A DNA stretch of 64,000 nt, from contig NZ_CP077604.1 of the NCBI RefSeq assembly GCF_019048865.1, positions 4,278,001-4,342,000 on the forward strand. The letters are read 5' to 3'. Position 1 is the stretch's first letter, and each line of letters starts with the position of its first letter. Shown here piece by piece: positions 15,874 to 26,735 of this stretch. The position numbers were made by a program, and so were the translations under genes. The notes under the pieces are model-generated. The model did no database searches and was not told the origin of the DNA. It saw nothing but the letters and a program-made list of their open reading frames with translations. The DNA is from Aquihabitans sp. G128 (GTDB taxonomy: Bacteria; Actinomycetota; Acidimicrobiia; Acidimicrobiales; Iamiaceae).

Positions 15874-16464
15874 ATGTCGTCCACCCTCCTCGACCCGGTC
15901 TCGTCGACCCCGTCCCGCGCGATCACGCCACGACGGATCAGCGTCGCCCGAGCTGGCCTCGGGCTGGTGTGGGCCGGCGCCTTCCTCGTCGCCGTCCGGA
16001 GCGAGGTGCCGACCACCGACACCGAGCTCCCGGTCGCCGCCGCCCTCGTCCTCGCCTCGTACCCGCTGATCGACGTGGTCGCTTCGCTGCTCGGTGCGAG
16101 CTTCGACGACCGCCGGGCCCTGCGGATCGGTGCCGCGGTCAGCGCGCTGGCCGTGGTCGGCATCGCGGTGGCGGCGTTCGGCGCCGATGCCGGCGCCACG
16201 CTCGTGGCCTTCGGCACGTGGGCGGCGGTCTCCGGGGCGATCCAGCTGGTCCTGGCCCTGCGTCGCCGCCCGTCCCGACCGGGCCAGCTGCCCATGATCG
16301 TCAGCGGCGGGCTGTCGACCGTTGCCGGCCTCAGCTTCGCCTCGGCCGCCCGGGCCGAAGACGCCAACCTCGCCGGCCTGGCCGGCTACATGGCCTTCGG
16401 CGCCGTCCTCTTCCTCGTGTGGGCGCGCCGAGATCACGAGCGCCCGGCGGCCGTCAGCGGCTGA
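15874..16464 (+). CDS. Multi-pass membrane protein (HdeD/DUF308-like)
   Basis: 196 residues, about six hydrophobic helices separated by short loops, with Arg-rich cytoplasmic turns (LRRRPSRPG; WARRDHER). The spacing resembles the DUF308/HdeD small membrane proteins. No catalytic motif. It is very likely the main target of the divergent TetR regulator, given the two matching operators in its promoter, so its expression is probably inducible. Function unknown; stress or efflux-related roles are guesses. Confidence 0.75.
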   Translation: MSSTLLDPVSSTPSRAITPRRISVARAGLGLVWAGAFLVAVRSEVPTTDTELPVAAALVLASYPLIDVVASLLGASFDDRRALRIGAAVSALAVVGIAVAAFGADAGATLVAFGTWAAVSGAIQLVLALRRRPSRPGQLPMIVSGGLSTVAGLSFASAARAEDANLAGLAGYMAFGAVLFLVWARRDHERPAAVSG

Positions 16465-16592
16465 TCGCAGGGGCCGGCGTTCGGCTGGTGAGCACCACCC
16501 GAACGGGCGGTCGAAGCCGCGTCCTGGCCCGTGCGAGGATCGGATGTGCGAAAAGTCCGGTTCCGTGGATCCCCGTCGAGGCGGGAGCTCGC

Positions 16593-17213
16593 ATGAGCGC
16601 GAAGGCGGCGGGCAACCCGTCGCGCCAGGCGCTGCTCGACAGCGCGGTGGCGATGCTGGAGGAGCGGGGCCCGGACGGGTTCACCGTCGAGGAGGTGCTG
16701 ATCGAGTCGGGCACGTCGTCGAGCTCGCTCTACCACCACTTCGGGAACCGGCAGGGGCTGCTGGTGGCCGCCCAGGACGAGCGCTACCGGCGGCTCGCCC
16801 GCGCCGAGGACCCGCGCCGGCTGGACGGCGGCTACGCCGCCACGACGCCGGAGGAGTTCCTGGACTACGTGGCCGGGCAGCTCCGGCGCGTCGTCACCGA
16901 CCCCGCCAACGTGGCCACCCGCCGGAAGCGGCTCGAGGTGGCGGCGGGCTCGCTCTCCTCGCCGGAGCTGGCCGCCCAGACGATCCCGGTCCAGGAGAAC
17001 CTCTTCGGCGTCATCGCCGCCATGTACGAGGACGCCCAGCGCCGGGGGCTCGTGAACCCCGACCTCGACTGCCGGGCCTACGCCATCTGGTTCCACGGCG
17101 TGGCGTTGGGCCGGACGGCCACCGAGGCGGGCTCGGTCGACGCCGAGGCCTGGCTCAGCGTGGCCATCCCCGCCGCCCTGGCGCCGCTGCGCCTCCCGGC
17201 GGACAGCGCCTGA
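16593..17213 (+). CDS. TetR-family transcriptional regulator
   Basis: 206 residues from an ATG with GGGAG upstream. Helix-turn-helix: FTVEEVLIESGTSSSSLYHH followed by FGNRQGLLV. The ligand domain is unlike that of the TetR at 15128. It stands 128 bases after the membrane protein gene and is followed by a terminator, so it is probably a single transcription unit. No palindromic operator was noticed near its start and its target is not obvious. Confidence 0.9.
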   Translation: MSAKAAGNPSRQALLDSAVAMLEERGPDGFTVEEVLIESGTSSSSLYHHFGNRQGLLVAAQDERYRRLARAEDPRRLDGGYAATTPEEFLDYVAGQLRRVVTDPANVATRRKRLEVAAGSLSSPELAAQTIPVQENLFGVIAAMYEDAQRRGLVNPDLDCRAYAIWFHGVALGRTATEAGSVDAEAWLSVAIPAALAPLRLPADSA

Positions 17214-17225
17214 AGGCGGTCCTTC

Positions 17226-17265
17226 GGCGCTCGGGCCGCCGCCCAGCGCCGAACCCTGGGTTTTT
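17226..17265 (+). terminator. Intrinsic terminator after the TetR gene
   Basis: Stem GGCGCT(C)GGG / CCCAGCGCC with a single bulge and six-base loop (17226-17250), followed after ten bases by TTTTT (17261-17265). One of very few T runs in the window. Confidence 0.5.
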
Positions 17266-17420
17266 CTTCCACTCGTCTCGTGGTTGAGTGACCGCGGAGT
17301 GCGCGATCTCTGGGACGCCCGTCCGGGGGAGCCTGCCGCTCGTCGAACCGATCGAAGCCCGGGGAGGGGCGCACCGCCGTGCTTCGTCCTGGGTCCTCCT
17401 GCACGTGACTGGACCCTGAC

Positions 17421-20400
17421 ATGCGACGCCCCCGCCCCGAGACGTCCACCCGCCGGGCCACGGCATCGGTGCCGCTGCTGGCCGCCGCCCTGATCGGCGC
17501 CCTGCTGGCCTGGGTCGCCGCCGCGCCGCCGGCGTCGGCCGCCGACGTGGCCGTCGGGTGCACGCAGCCCGGCGGGGCCGGCGACGTGCAGGCCCTCCGG
17601 GCCGCCATCGTGACGGCCAACCAGACCGCCGGGGCCGACCGCCTGCTGCTGGGCGTCGGCTGCACCTACACCTTCAACGACATCTACTCGGGCGCCTACA
17701 ACTCCTGGTACGGCCCGGCCGCCCTGCCGGCCATCGCGTCCGACATCACCATCGAGGGCCGAGGTGCCGTGCTCCGTCGCGGCACCGACGTCGCGGCGTT
17801 CCGGCTGTTCTTCGTTGGCGCCGACCCGGGCAGCGACCGCACGGCGAGCTACACGACGCCCGGCGCCGGCCGGTTGACCCTGCAGGACGTGACCCTGGCC
17901 AACGGCTGGGCCCGTGGCGGTGGCGGCGGGACCGGCAGCGGCGGCGGGGCGGGCCTCGGCGGCGCCATCTTCAACCAGGGCCAGGTCATCCTCGACCGGG
18001 TGACCATCCGCGACAGCATCGCCCAGGGCGGCAACGGCGCCGGCCTCAGCAGCGCCAGCGGTGGCGGGGCCGGCGGTGGCGGGGTCAGCATCGGCCTGCC
18101 GAGCAAGCGCGGCGGCGGGTTCGGCAACGGCTTCCCGGACACCATCGGCTCGTACGGCGGCGCCGGCGGCCAGGGTGACTACGCCGGCTCCGGCGGCGGC
18201 GGTGGCGGCTTCCGCGACGCCGAGAACGGTGCGGCCGGCATGGTCGCCGGTCCCGGTGGCGCAGCGGGCGGGACCGCGGGTGTCGGAACGGGTGGGGCGG
18301 GCGGCGGGGTGCCCAACGCACCGGGCCGCAGCGGTGGCAACGGCGCGGGCGGCGGCGGTTCGGCGTCCGGCGGCACGGCGCCCTTCGGCAGCCCCGGCGT
18401 CGGCGGCCTCGGCGGCGGCTTCGCGTACGGCGGTGCGGACGGCGGGAAGGGTTCCAGCGGCCTCCAGCCGGCCAACGCCGGCGGCGGCGGTGGTGGCGGC
18501 GGGGTCGGTGGCGGCGGCGGCGCCGGTGGCACCGGCGCCTCGATCGGCGCGGCCGGGACGACCGGCGGCGCGGGTGGCGCGGGTGGCGGCGGTGGCTTCG
18601 GCGGTGGCGGCGGGGTCGGCGGCTACGGCGGCAGCGGTGGCCCGCCCGACATCATCACCAGCAACGGCGGCGACGGCGGCAACGGGGCCCAGGGCGGCGT
18701 CGGCGGCTTCGGTGGTGGTGGTGGCGGTGGCGGCCGCGGCGGTGATCCCAACCCGGGTCGCCCGCCGGGCGTGCGCGGCCGCGCCGGTACCGGTGGGGCC
18801 GGCAACGTCGGTGGCTTCGGTGGCGGCGCTGGGACCCCCGGGTACGCCGACGTCAGCGGCGCCGGCGGCGGCGGCGCCGGGATGGGCGGCGCCATCTTCA
18901 ACCAGCAGGGCACCCTCACCCTCCGCAACACCACCCTCTCGGGGAACGCCGCAAAGGGCGGCGCGGGCGGCGGCAAGGGCGTCGGCATCGCCGGCTTCGC
19001 CGAGGACGGCCAAGGCCTGGGCGGCGGCATCTTCAACCTGGACGGCGTCGTGGACGTCGACTCGTCGACCATCGCCTACAACCAGGCGAGCCAGGCCGGC
19101 GGGATCTACAACCTGGGCTACCTCAGCACCGAGGGCGGGCGGTGCACCGCCACCAGCTGCGCCTCCTACGCCTCGCGGACGACGCTGGTGAACACCATCG
19201 TCTCCAACTCGTCCAACGCCGCCACCTCCGCCATCGACGACGTCGTTGCCGGCCGGCCGACCACCGTGGTCGGCGGCGGCATCAACTTCGCCTCCAGCAC
19301 GATCGAGTACACCGGCGCCAACATCGTGCCGAGGTCGAGCACCTCGGGGTCGGGCTCGATCTCGGGTTCGGCCAGGACCGTCGACCCGTTGCTGGCGCGC
19401 ACCCTCGAGGCCAACCCGCCGACCCCGACCGAGGCCTTCCCGCCGCCGGCCACCCACGCCATCGACCGGTCCAGTCCGGCGTTCGACACCGGGGCCACCG
19501 CCCTGACCGTCGACGCGCGGCGCCGGCCGCCCGGGGCTGGCCCAGGACGACATCGGGGCCTTCGAGTTCCGCCTCATCACCCCAGCCATCACCCTCACGG
19601 CCGAGCCGGCCACGGCCGGCTTGCGGGAGCTGGTCCGGGCGTCCGCCGAGCTGGACGGCGGCCCCGGGTTCATCCGGGGGAGCGTGACCTTCACCCTGTA
19701 CGGACCGGACGACACCGACTGCTCCGGGACCCCGGTCTCGACCTCGGTCGGCCAGTCGACCGGCAGCGACGCCAGGTCCGGCGACGCAGCGCTCTCGGTG
19801 ATGGGTACCTACCGCTGGAAGGCCGCGTACAGCGGCGACGCGAACTACTACCCGGTGACCACCGCGTGCGGCGCCGCCACGGTCGTGATCACCAAGGCCA
19901 CCCCGTTCCTGTCGGCCGGCTCCCTGCCCCGTGCCTCGGTGCTGGGCAGCCCGGTGACCGACAACGCTCGCGTCAGCGGGCGGGTGGACCCCACCGGGAC
20001 GATCACCTTCCGCCTGTACGGGGTCGGCGACACCACGTGCTCCGGCACGCCGGTCTTCACCTCCACCCAGACCGTGGACGGCGGCGGGTTCGCCCGGTCG
20101 GCCCCGTTCACGCCGCCCGCGGCCGGCGAGTACCGGTGGCAGGCGACCTACAGCGGCGATGCCAGCAACAACGCCGTCACCGGCGTCTGCGGCGGGGCCG
20201 AGCAGGGCCTGTCCGTCGCGTTCCAGACGACGCTGAACGTCGTGGCGGTGCCCACCCGCGCGCCGGTGGGCGGCACGGTGCGCGCCGACGCCACCCTGGT
20301 GGGGGCCAACGCCCCGACCGGCACGGTGACCTTCACGCTCTACCGCCCCTCCGACACCAGCTGCTTCTCGCCGATCTTCACGTCGACCAGGGCGATCTCC

Positions 20401-23400
20401 GCAGCCGGCACGGTCAGCTCCGACCCGTTCGTGATCGACCCGTTCGTCCAGCTGAGCCCGCTGGGCACCTACTCCTGGAAGGCCAGCTACAGCGGCGACC
20501 CCAACAACCCGCCGTCCATCGTCCAGAGCTGCCAGGCAGCCGGCCAGACGGTCCAGATCGTCAAGACGACGCCCATCGTCACCGGCCAGGCCACCCCGAC
20601 GAAGGCGAACCCGTCCGAGCTGGTCCGCGACGTCGCCACCATCGAGGGATTGGTCCTGCCCAGCGGCCAGGTGACCTTCGAGCTGTACCCGCTGAGCGAC
20701 ACCACCTGCACCGGCGCCCGTGCCGGGGTCACCGGCGCCAACATCGGCTCCGGCGAGCGCCGCGATGACGGGACGATCGTGCTCACCTCGCCCGGGGTCC
20801 GCCTCGGCGTGGGCTCGTACCGGTGGGTGATCTCCTACGAGGGCAACTCCACCAACGAGGCCTTCCGCACGAGCTGCTCGGACCCGAACCAGGTCGTGAC
20901 GGTGGCCAACATCCAGCCCACCATCACCATCGACCGCGTCAGCCCGAACCCGGTCGTGGCCGGCAAGCCGGTCCAGGCCACGGCGACCCTGTCCGGCGGC
21001 CCCCAGTCCGGCATCGTCTCGTTCACCGTGTGGGGCCCCGCCCCGGCCGGTGCCCCCTGCATCCCGGACAGCTACGGCATCAAGCACTTCTCCGTCACCG
21101 TCGACGACAACGGGGACCCCGAGAGCGACGGTGAGGTCGACGGCGACGGGACCTACCGGTCCGGGCTCTTCACCCCCACCGAGCCGGGCACCTACTTCTG
21201 GCAGGCCGCCTACGGCGCGACCAACACCGTCACCAACCAGGCCCGCGAGGCCTGCGGACCGAACAGCGCCTTCACCGTGCTCGAGGACGTCGACGGCGTC
21301 GTCCTCTCCAAGACGTCGCTCGACCTCACCGAGGGCGGCGCCGTCGACCGGTACACGATGGTGCTGAAGACGGCGCCGACCTCTGACGTGACCATCACGC
21401 CGACGGCCACCGGCCTCTGCACGGTGAGCGGTCCGCTGACCTTCACCGAGGACAACTGGGACCAACCGCACTTCGTGACGGTCACCCCGGGCGACGACGA
21501 CCGGGTCCAAGCCCGGTCGTGCACGATCAGCCACACCTCCTCCAGCGCGGACGACGGCTACGACGCCCGGGTGATCGACGACGCGTCGGGACCGGTCGTC
21601 GAGGACGACGTGGTCGGCGTGACCGTCTCGGACGCGACGCTGTCGCTCCGCGAGGGCGGTCCGGTCGACACCTACACGCTGGTCCTACGGTCGCAGCCGA
21701 GCGCTGATGTTCGCATCGGCCTCCGGTCCAACGGCCTGTGCTCGGTCGCACCCGGCACCCTCACCTTCACGGCGGCGAACTGGGACGTGCCGCAGACGGC
21801 CACGGTCACCCCCGGGGACGACGCCATCGACCAGGACGGCGCCTTCTGCGTCGTCGGCCACCTGCCGTCGAGCGCGGATCCGGCCTACGCCGCCCTGCGG
21901 ATCCCCGAGGCCTTCGGCGACGTGGTCGACGACGACACCGCGGCGATCCGCGTGGTCGGCGGCGACCTGACGCTCGTCGAGTCCGGCGCCCCGGACACCT
22001 ACACCATCGTGCTGGGCTCCCAGCCGACGGGGACGGTCCTCATCACGCCGTCGGCCTCGGGCCTGTGCTCGGTCAGCGGCGACCTGCTCTTCTCCACGAC
22101 CAACTGGGACGTGCCCCAGACCGTGACGGTCACGCCGGGGAACGACGACGTCGCCCACGCGCAGTCCTGCACCGTGTCGCACGTGGTCCAGGGCAACGAC
22201 GTCGTCTACAACGGCATCCAGCCCGCCAACGCCTCCGGCGCCGTGGCCGACGACGACGCCGTCGGCGAGGTCGTCCTCTCCAAGACCACCCTGGCGCTGG
22301 CCGAGTCCGGTCCCGCCGACACCTACACGGCGAAGCTCTCGCAGCGACCGACCGCCGCCGTCTCCATCGCCCTCACCGCGACCGGGCTCTGCTCGGTCTC
22401 GCCGAAGACGCTCACGTTCAGCTCGACCGACTGGAGCACCGCCCAGACCGTCACCGTCACGCCGGGGGACGACGCGATCGTGCACGACCAGTCCTGCACG
22501 GTCAGCCACGTCGTGACCAGCACCGACCGGGCCTACGTCGGTGCCACCGTGGCCGACGTGACCGGACCGGTCGCCGACGACGATGCCGCGGCGGTCCGGG
22601 TGTCCCGGTCGGCGCTGGCCCTCGTCGAGTCCGGCACGGCCGACTCCTACGTGGTCCTGCTGGCCTCCCAGCCCACCGCCCAGGTGACCGTCACGCCCAC
22701 GGCCACCGGCCTCTGCACGGTCAGCGGGCCCCTCACCTTCACCGCAGCCAACTGGAACGCTCCGCAGACCGTCACGGTCACCCCCGGGAACGACGACGTC
22801 GTCCACGACCAGACGTGCGCCGTCGCCAACGTGGTGACCAGCGACGATCCGGCCTACGACGCCATCGCCGCCGGCTCGTTGCGCGGCCCGGTGGCCGACG
22901 ACGATCACGCCGGGGTCCGCATCGTGGCCGGGGACCTCCGGCTCCACGAGGCGAAGCCGACCACCACGGCCGCCTACACCGTCGTGCTCACCTCGAAGCC
23001 GGTCGCCGACGTGACCGTGTCGGTGGCGCCCGACGCCCAGGTCACCGTCGCCCCGTCGACGCTGACGTTCACCCCGGCCGACTGGGACACCGCGCAGGCC
23101 GTCACCGTCTCGGTGGTCGACGACCCCTACCTCGAGGACAGCCCCCACGCCGGCACGATCACCCACGACACGGACAGCACCGACCCCGCCTACGGCGATG
23201 CAGCGGCGGTCGTCATCGACGGCACGCCCGGCGACGAGGTCACAGTGGCCATCACCGACGACGACACGGCGATCGCGCTGAAGCTCTCGAGCCCGGCCGA
23301 CGACGAGACGCCGGTGACCGCCACCGCCACCGTCTCGGGCGGCGAGTCGCCCCGCACCGGCACCGTCCAGTTCATCGTCGACGGCGCCGACGTCGGGACG

Positions 23401-24750
23401 CCGGTCGTGCTGACCGGGAGCGTCGCCTCGCTCGACCTCGGGCTCCTCTCGGCCGGCCAGCACGCGATCGCGGTCGTGTACTCCGGCGACGCCCTCCACG
23501 AGGGCTCGCGCTACGACGACGGGGTGTCGGTCCAGGTCGTCCCCCGGGCCGCCGACGACGTCCTGTCGATCGACGAGGACGCCGCGGCCACGGACGTCGA
23601 CGTGCTCGCCAACGACAAGGGCGTCGGCACGGTGGAAGAAGGTTCGTTCACCCAGGGCGCCCACGGCACGGTCACCTGCGACGTCTTCGGGTGCGCCTAC
23701 GAACCGGCCGCCGACTTCCACGGGACCGACTCGTTCACCTACCGGGCCACCAACGGCAGCATGGTGACCGACCCGGCCACCGTCCGCGTGACCGTGGCCT
23801 CGGTCAACGACGCCCCGGTGCCCGGCACCGTCGCGGTGTCGGTGACCTCCGGCGAGCAGGTGACCTTCGACGTGGTCGGCGCCGCGACCGACGTCGACGG
23901 CGACACCGTCACCGTCGAGTCCTACGGCCAGCCGGCCCACGGGACGGTGACGTGCACGCTTGCCGGGTCCTGCACCTACGTCCCCGTGGCCGACTACGTC
24001 GGGCCCGACGCGTTCACCTACGTCCTGACCGACGGCACCACGCCCGTGGACGCCCGGGTCGTGCGCCGATCGGCGGCCGGATCGACCGCCACCGGCACGG
24101 TCTCCATCACCGTGGTGGCCGCTGCTCCCACCACGACCACGTCGACCACCTCGACCACCTCGACCACCCAGCCCACCACCACGTCGACGTCGACGACCTC
24201 GACGACCGAACCGCCGACCACCACGTCGACCACGTCGACCACCCAGCCCACGACCACGTCGACCTCGACGACCTCGACCACCCAGCCCGCGACCACGTCG
24301 ACCTCGACGACCTCGACCACCGAGCCGCCGACGACCACGTCGACCACGGAACCGCCGTCCTCGACCACCACGTCGACGACGGAGCCGGGCTCGACGAGCA
24401 CGACGTCGACCACCGAGCCGGGAGGGACGAGCACCACGTCCACGACGGAGCCGGGGACCAGCACGACCTCGTCGACCACCGAGCCGGGGGCGACGAGCAC
24501 CACGTCCTCCACCGAGCCCGGGTCGTCGAGCACCACCGATCCCGGCGCCGTGGCGCCGACGGACGCCTCGCAGGTGCCGCCCGCCGGCGGCAACCCGGCG
24601 GCACCGGGCGGGGGAGCGGGGAGCCAGGCCCTGCCCCGCACCGGCTCGGACCCCGGTCCCGCCACCCGGCTCGGCCTCCTGCTGCTGGCCGGCGGCGCCG
24701 TCGTGGTCGCCGCCTCCCGCAGGCGTCGCCGCCTCGGCCGCACCTCCTGA
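17421..24750 (+). CDS. Giant LPXTG cell-wall adhesin, one gene split by a frameshift near 19533
   Basis: About 2442 residues if one base is removed from GGGG at 19533-19536; otherwise the frame beginning at 17421 leaves its natural reading there and a second frame runs to 24750. Order: signal peptide ending PPASAADV; right-handed beta-helix (choice-of-anchor Q-like) split by a ~330-residue Gly-rich insert; the terminal DIGAFEF motif, which lies just after the frameshift; five Ig-like repeats (each with a CSGTPV- or CTGA-like Cys and YSGD end); six Calx-beta-like repeats; another Ig-like repeat; two cadherin-like/VCBS-like domains (LANDKG, FHGTDSFTYRA); a ~140-residue Thr/Ser/Pro stalk; LPRTG (24631-24645), a membrane segment and an Arg-rich tail. 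Cell-wall-anchored and probably adhesive. The frameshift sits in a homopolymer and both halves stay fully coding, so sequencing error is the likeliest cause. Confidence 0.82.
17910..18900 (+). repeat. Gly-rich low-complexity tract in the giant adhesin
   Basis: About 330 codons dominated by Gly, Ala and Ser in GGAGG/GGGG patterns, resembling PE-PGRS-type sequence. It interrupts the beta-helix between GGAIFNQGQ and GGAIFNQQG, so it reads as an expanded loop. Confidence 0.8.
19585..21290 (+). repeat. Five Ig-like repeats in the giant adhesin
   Basis: Five tandem copies about 320-350 bases apart. Each has V[TS]FTLYG-like and TYRWKA[AS]YSGD-like strands and a Cys in the D/E loop. They resemble Big_3_5-type domains. 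Confidence 0.75.
21289..23275 (+). repeat. Six Calx-beta-like repeats in the giant adhesin
   Basis: Period about 318-325 bases. Each repeat shows L.EGG or L.ESG, DTYT.VL, GLC.V, LTF...NWD.PQTVTVTPG[DN]D and a closing V.DDD. Copy six lacks the Cys residues and is the most diverged. Confidence 0.78.
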
Positions 24751-24861
24751 CCCGAGGCGGTCGCCGGCGGTGGACCGCAGGTGCCAGAGACCCGAGAGCG
24801 CTCGGTGCCGTCGGTCGCGTCGGACGGTGCCGAGGACCAAATGACCTCGTCGGCCCGGCTC

Positions 24862-24879
24862 TCTCACCCTGGGGTGAGA
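24862..24879. terminator. Hairpin downstream of the giant adhesin
   Basis: TCTCACCC-TG-GGGTGAGA, 8-bp perfect stem, 110 bases after the stop codon. It could end the adhesin transcript, or be an operator for the next gene; no T run follows. Confidence 0.35.
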
Positions 24880-24902
24880 TCGCTCGGGAGATGGGCGAGA
24901 TG

Positions 24903-24925
24903 TGGACGTCGACCGTTGACGTCCA
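24903..24925. promoter_or_regulatory. Inverted repeat upstream of the small lipoprotein genes
   Basis: TGGACGTC and GACGTCCA arms around a 7-base spacer; the spacer/arm junction contains TTGACG, a -35-like hexamer. It ends 54 bases before the ATG at 24980, so a repressor here could block the promoter. Confidence 0.35.
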
Positions 24926-24979
24926 GCAGCATCGGTAGTTGGGTGGCCTCGTCCGGTGTCGACCGAACGAGGTGGAGCG

Positions 24980-25363
24980 ATGCCCTCATCCCGTGATCGC
25001 CGAACGACCGTTGTGGCTGCCCTGCTCGGTGCGGTGATGGTGAGCTTGACCTCGTGCGAGCTCCCGGAGGCGGGCACCCACCACGCCGACTACCGCACGT
25101 TCGGCACCTGCAAGGCCCTCGACGACCACTACCGCGAGGAAGACGATGTCTTCGGGTCCCTGACCTGGCGGCACGCTGATGGAGCGTGTGCTGGCGTGGC
25201 GGCTCAACTGGTCTTCAAGGGCACGGACGGTGAGCTCTACCAGAACCAGTGGAACTGGGCGACGAACGTGGCTGACGCGCCGCAGAGCAATGCCGTCGCC
25301 TCCCCGGTGAGCCGCCATCGCCACTGCTCGGCATCCGGCAGCTGCGGGGACTTCGAGAACTGA
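24980..25363 (+). CDS. Small lipoprotein of unknown function
   Basis: 127 residues from the ATG preceded by GAGGTGGAG. A lipoprotein signal peptide (hydrophobic run ending LTSC) predicts anchoring outside the cell membrane. The mature part has five further Cys, suggesting disulfides, and an aromatic stretch NQWNWATN. I do not recognise a family. The stop codon overlaps the possible upstream start of the next gene (TGATG), so these genes are probably one operon. Confidence 0.65.
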   Translation: MPSSRDRRTTVVAALLGAVMVSLTSCELPEAGTHHADYRTFGTCKALDDHYREEDDVFGSLTWRHADGACAGVAAQLVFKGTDGELYQNQWNWATNVADAPQSNAVASPVSRHRHCSASGSCGDFEN

Positions 25364-25386
25364 TGGGCCGAGGAGGAGGGCGCGAG

Positions 25387-25974
25387 ATGGCCGGTTGGAA
25401 GCTGGTGGCGATGGTCGTCGCCGCCGTGGGAGCGGTGCTGGGAGCGGGTGCTGCGGTCTCTTGGGCTTCCGATGAAGGTGAGGCGGATCGGACGGATGCG
25501 CCAGCACGGATCACGGTGATCTCACCCGTCGATCACTCGGTCGAGGCCCTCGAGCTCTGGAAGGCGGGGCTGGAGGTCGTCGATTGCTTCCGGTCGAACG
25601 ACGTTGCGGCGTTCGGTCCCTATCCGAAGGCCGACGGGTCAGGGCTGCACTACTCGGTGCGGGTGACGCCAGCGACACCGTCGATCGAGGCGAGGTGCGC
25701 CTCCGCCTTCGAGCCGCTCGCCTACCGCTTCGCCCTCGACCACGGTCCGCAGGGCGTCCCCACAGAGGAAGGCTCGACCGGCGCTCACGTGGCCGTGCCG
25801 CCGGGTCAGCCGGCCACCGCCGATGCTCGAGCTCTCGCCGCCGTGCGGCTTTCCATCGCCAACTGCCTGGACCTTGCTCCCGACGGAGGCCCGAGCGCTG
25901 AGGATGCCGCCCTCGCCGACGCCTCGTTCGGCGACCCGGATGCCTTCGCCGCCTGCGTGGACGCTGCGCACTGA
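25387..25974 (+). CDS. Membrane-anchored or secreted protein of unknown function
   Basis: 195 residues from ATG 25387, which has GAGGAGGG eight bases upstream; an ATG at 25363 overlapping the previous stop is also possible. One N-terminal hydrophobic segment (VAMVVAAVGAVLGAGAAVSW) acts as signal or anchor; the rest is hydrophilic and extracytoplasmic, with four Cys. No family recognised. Second of three tandem exported proteins. Confidence 0.62.
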   Translation: MAGWKLVAMVVAAVGAVLGAGAAVSWASDEGEADRTDAPARITVISPVDHSVEALELWKAGLEVVDCFRSNDVAAFGPYPKADGSGLHYSVRVTPATPSIEARCASAFEPLAYRFALDHGPQGVPTEEGSTGAHVAVPPGQPATADARALAAVRLSIANCLDLAPDGGPSAEDAALADASFGDPDAFAACVDAAH

Positions 25975-25982
25975 GCTCTGCG

Positions 25983-26663
25983 GTGCGGCGAACAGGCCTG
26001 ATCCTCCTCGTGGCGGGGCTCGGCGCGATGCTGCTGGTGACCTGCTCGCAGGGCGCGTCCCCCGACGCCGAACCGGCCGCAGGCACGACGACGAAGCGCA
26101 CCAGCGCCACGGACCTCGCCGCACGTCGAGCGTGCTCGCTGGGGGCCTTTCCGGTCGTGGGTGACCTGATGGAGCGGGCCGAGCTGAGCGTTCGCTCGGT
26201 CGCCGGCATCGTGTCGCTGCGCATCGGTTTGCCGCTTGGTGATGACCCGAGGACGGGCGGGTCGGTGTCCGACCCCTGGGTGACGATCGATGTCAGCAGA
26301 GCAGCCGCAGACGCCCACGATGCGGCCGAGTCCCGTCGCTCCGGTGTGCCCATCGACCTCGGAGACCTCGCATCGGAGACCGCAGACGCCGCCGGCGACC
26401 GGCACCCTCGCCCGGTGTCGTTCGAGGTCGCAGGAGAAGTGGTGGAGGGAACCTACCGGCAGGAGGTCCGGCCCCGAGAGGGAGGCGGAGAGGACCGCAT
26501 CGCTCGCATCGACTGGGTCCGACCAGGCCTCGCGCTCAACGCCATGTCGTGGAACGTGGAGCTCGGGTTGCTGGTGTCGATCCTGGCGCACCACCGCCTC
26601 GTGGACGGCGAGGACTTCGCACGGTTCCAGCAGGCGCACGGCTTGGAACCCATCTGCCCCTGA
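25983..26663 (+). CDS. Lipoprotein of unknown function
   Basis: 226 residues from GTG, eight bases after the previous stop. Signal peptide with lipobox LVTC, then a hydrophilic domain with an Asp/Glu/Arg-rich centre. No family recognised. Third in the row of exported unknowns, followed 72 bases later by an FtsX-type permease, so the four genes may be co-transcribed. Confidence 0.62.
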   Translation: MRRTGLILLVAGLGAMLLVTCSQGASPDAEPAAGTTTKRTSATDLAARRACSLGAFPVVGDLMERAELSVRSVAGIVSLRIGLPLGDDPRTGGSVSDPWVTIDVSRAAADAHDAAESRRSGVPIDLGDLASETADAAGDRHPRPVSFEVAGEVVEGTYRQEVRPREGGGEDRIARIDWVRPGLALNAMSWNVELGLLVSILAHHRLVDGEDFARFQQAHGLEPICP

Positions 26664-26735
26664 GCCCAGGACCTGCCTCGGCCGGGATCGAGGGGGCGAC
26701 GGTGGATCCGCGGCGGGGGACGGCAGACTCTTGCC

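Noticed and set aside
19525..19550. Programmed +1 frameshift in the giant adhesin
   Set aside because: No recognised slippery site or stimulatory structure was seen, and other genes show similar breaks at G/C runs, so sequence error is simpler.
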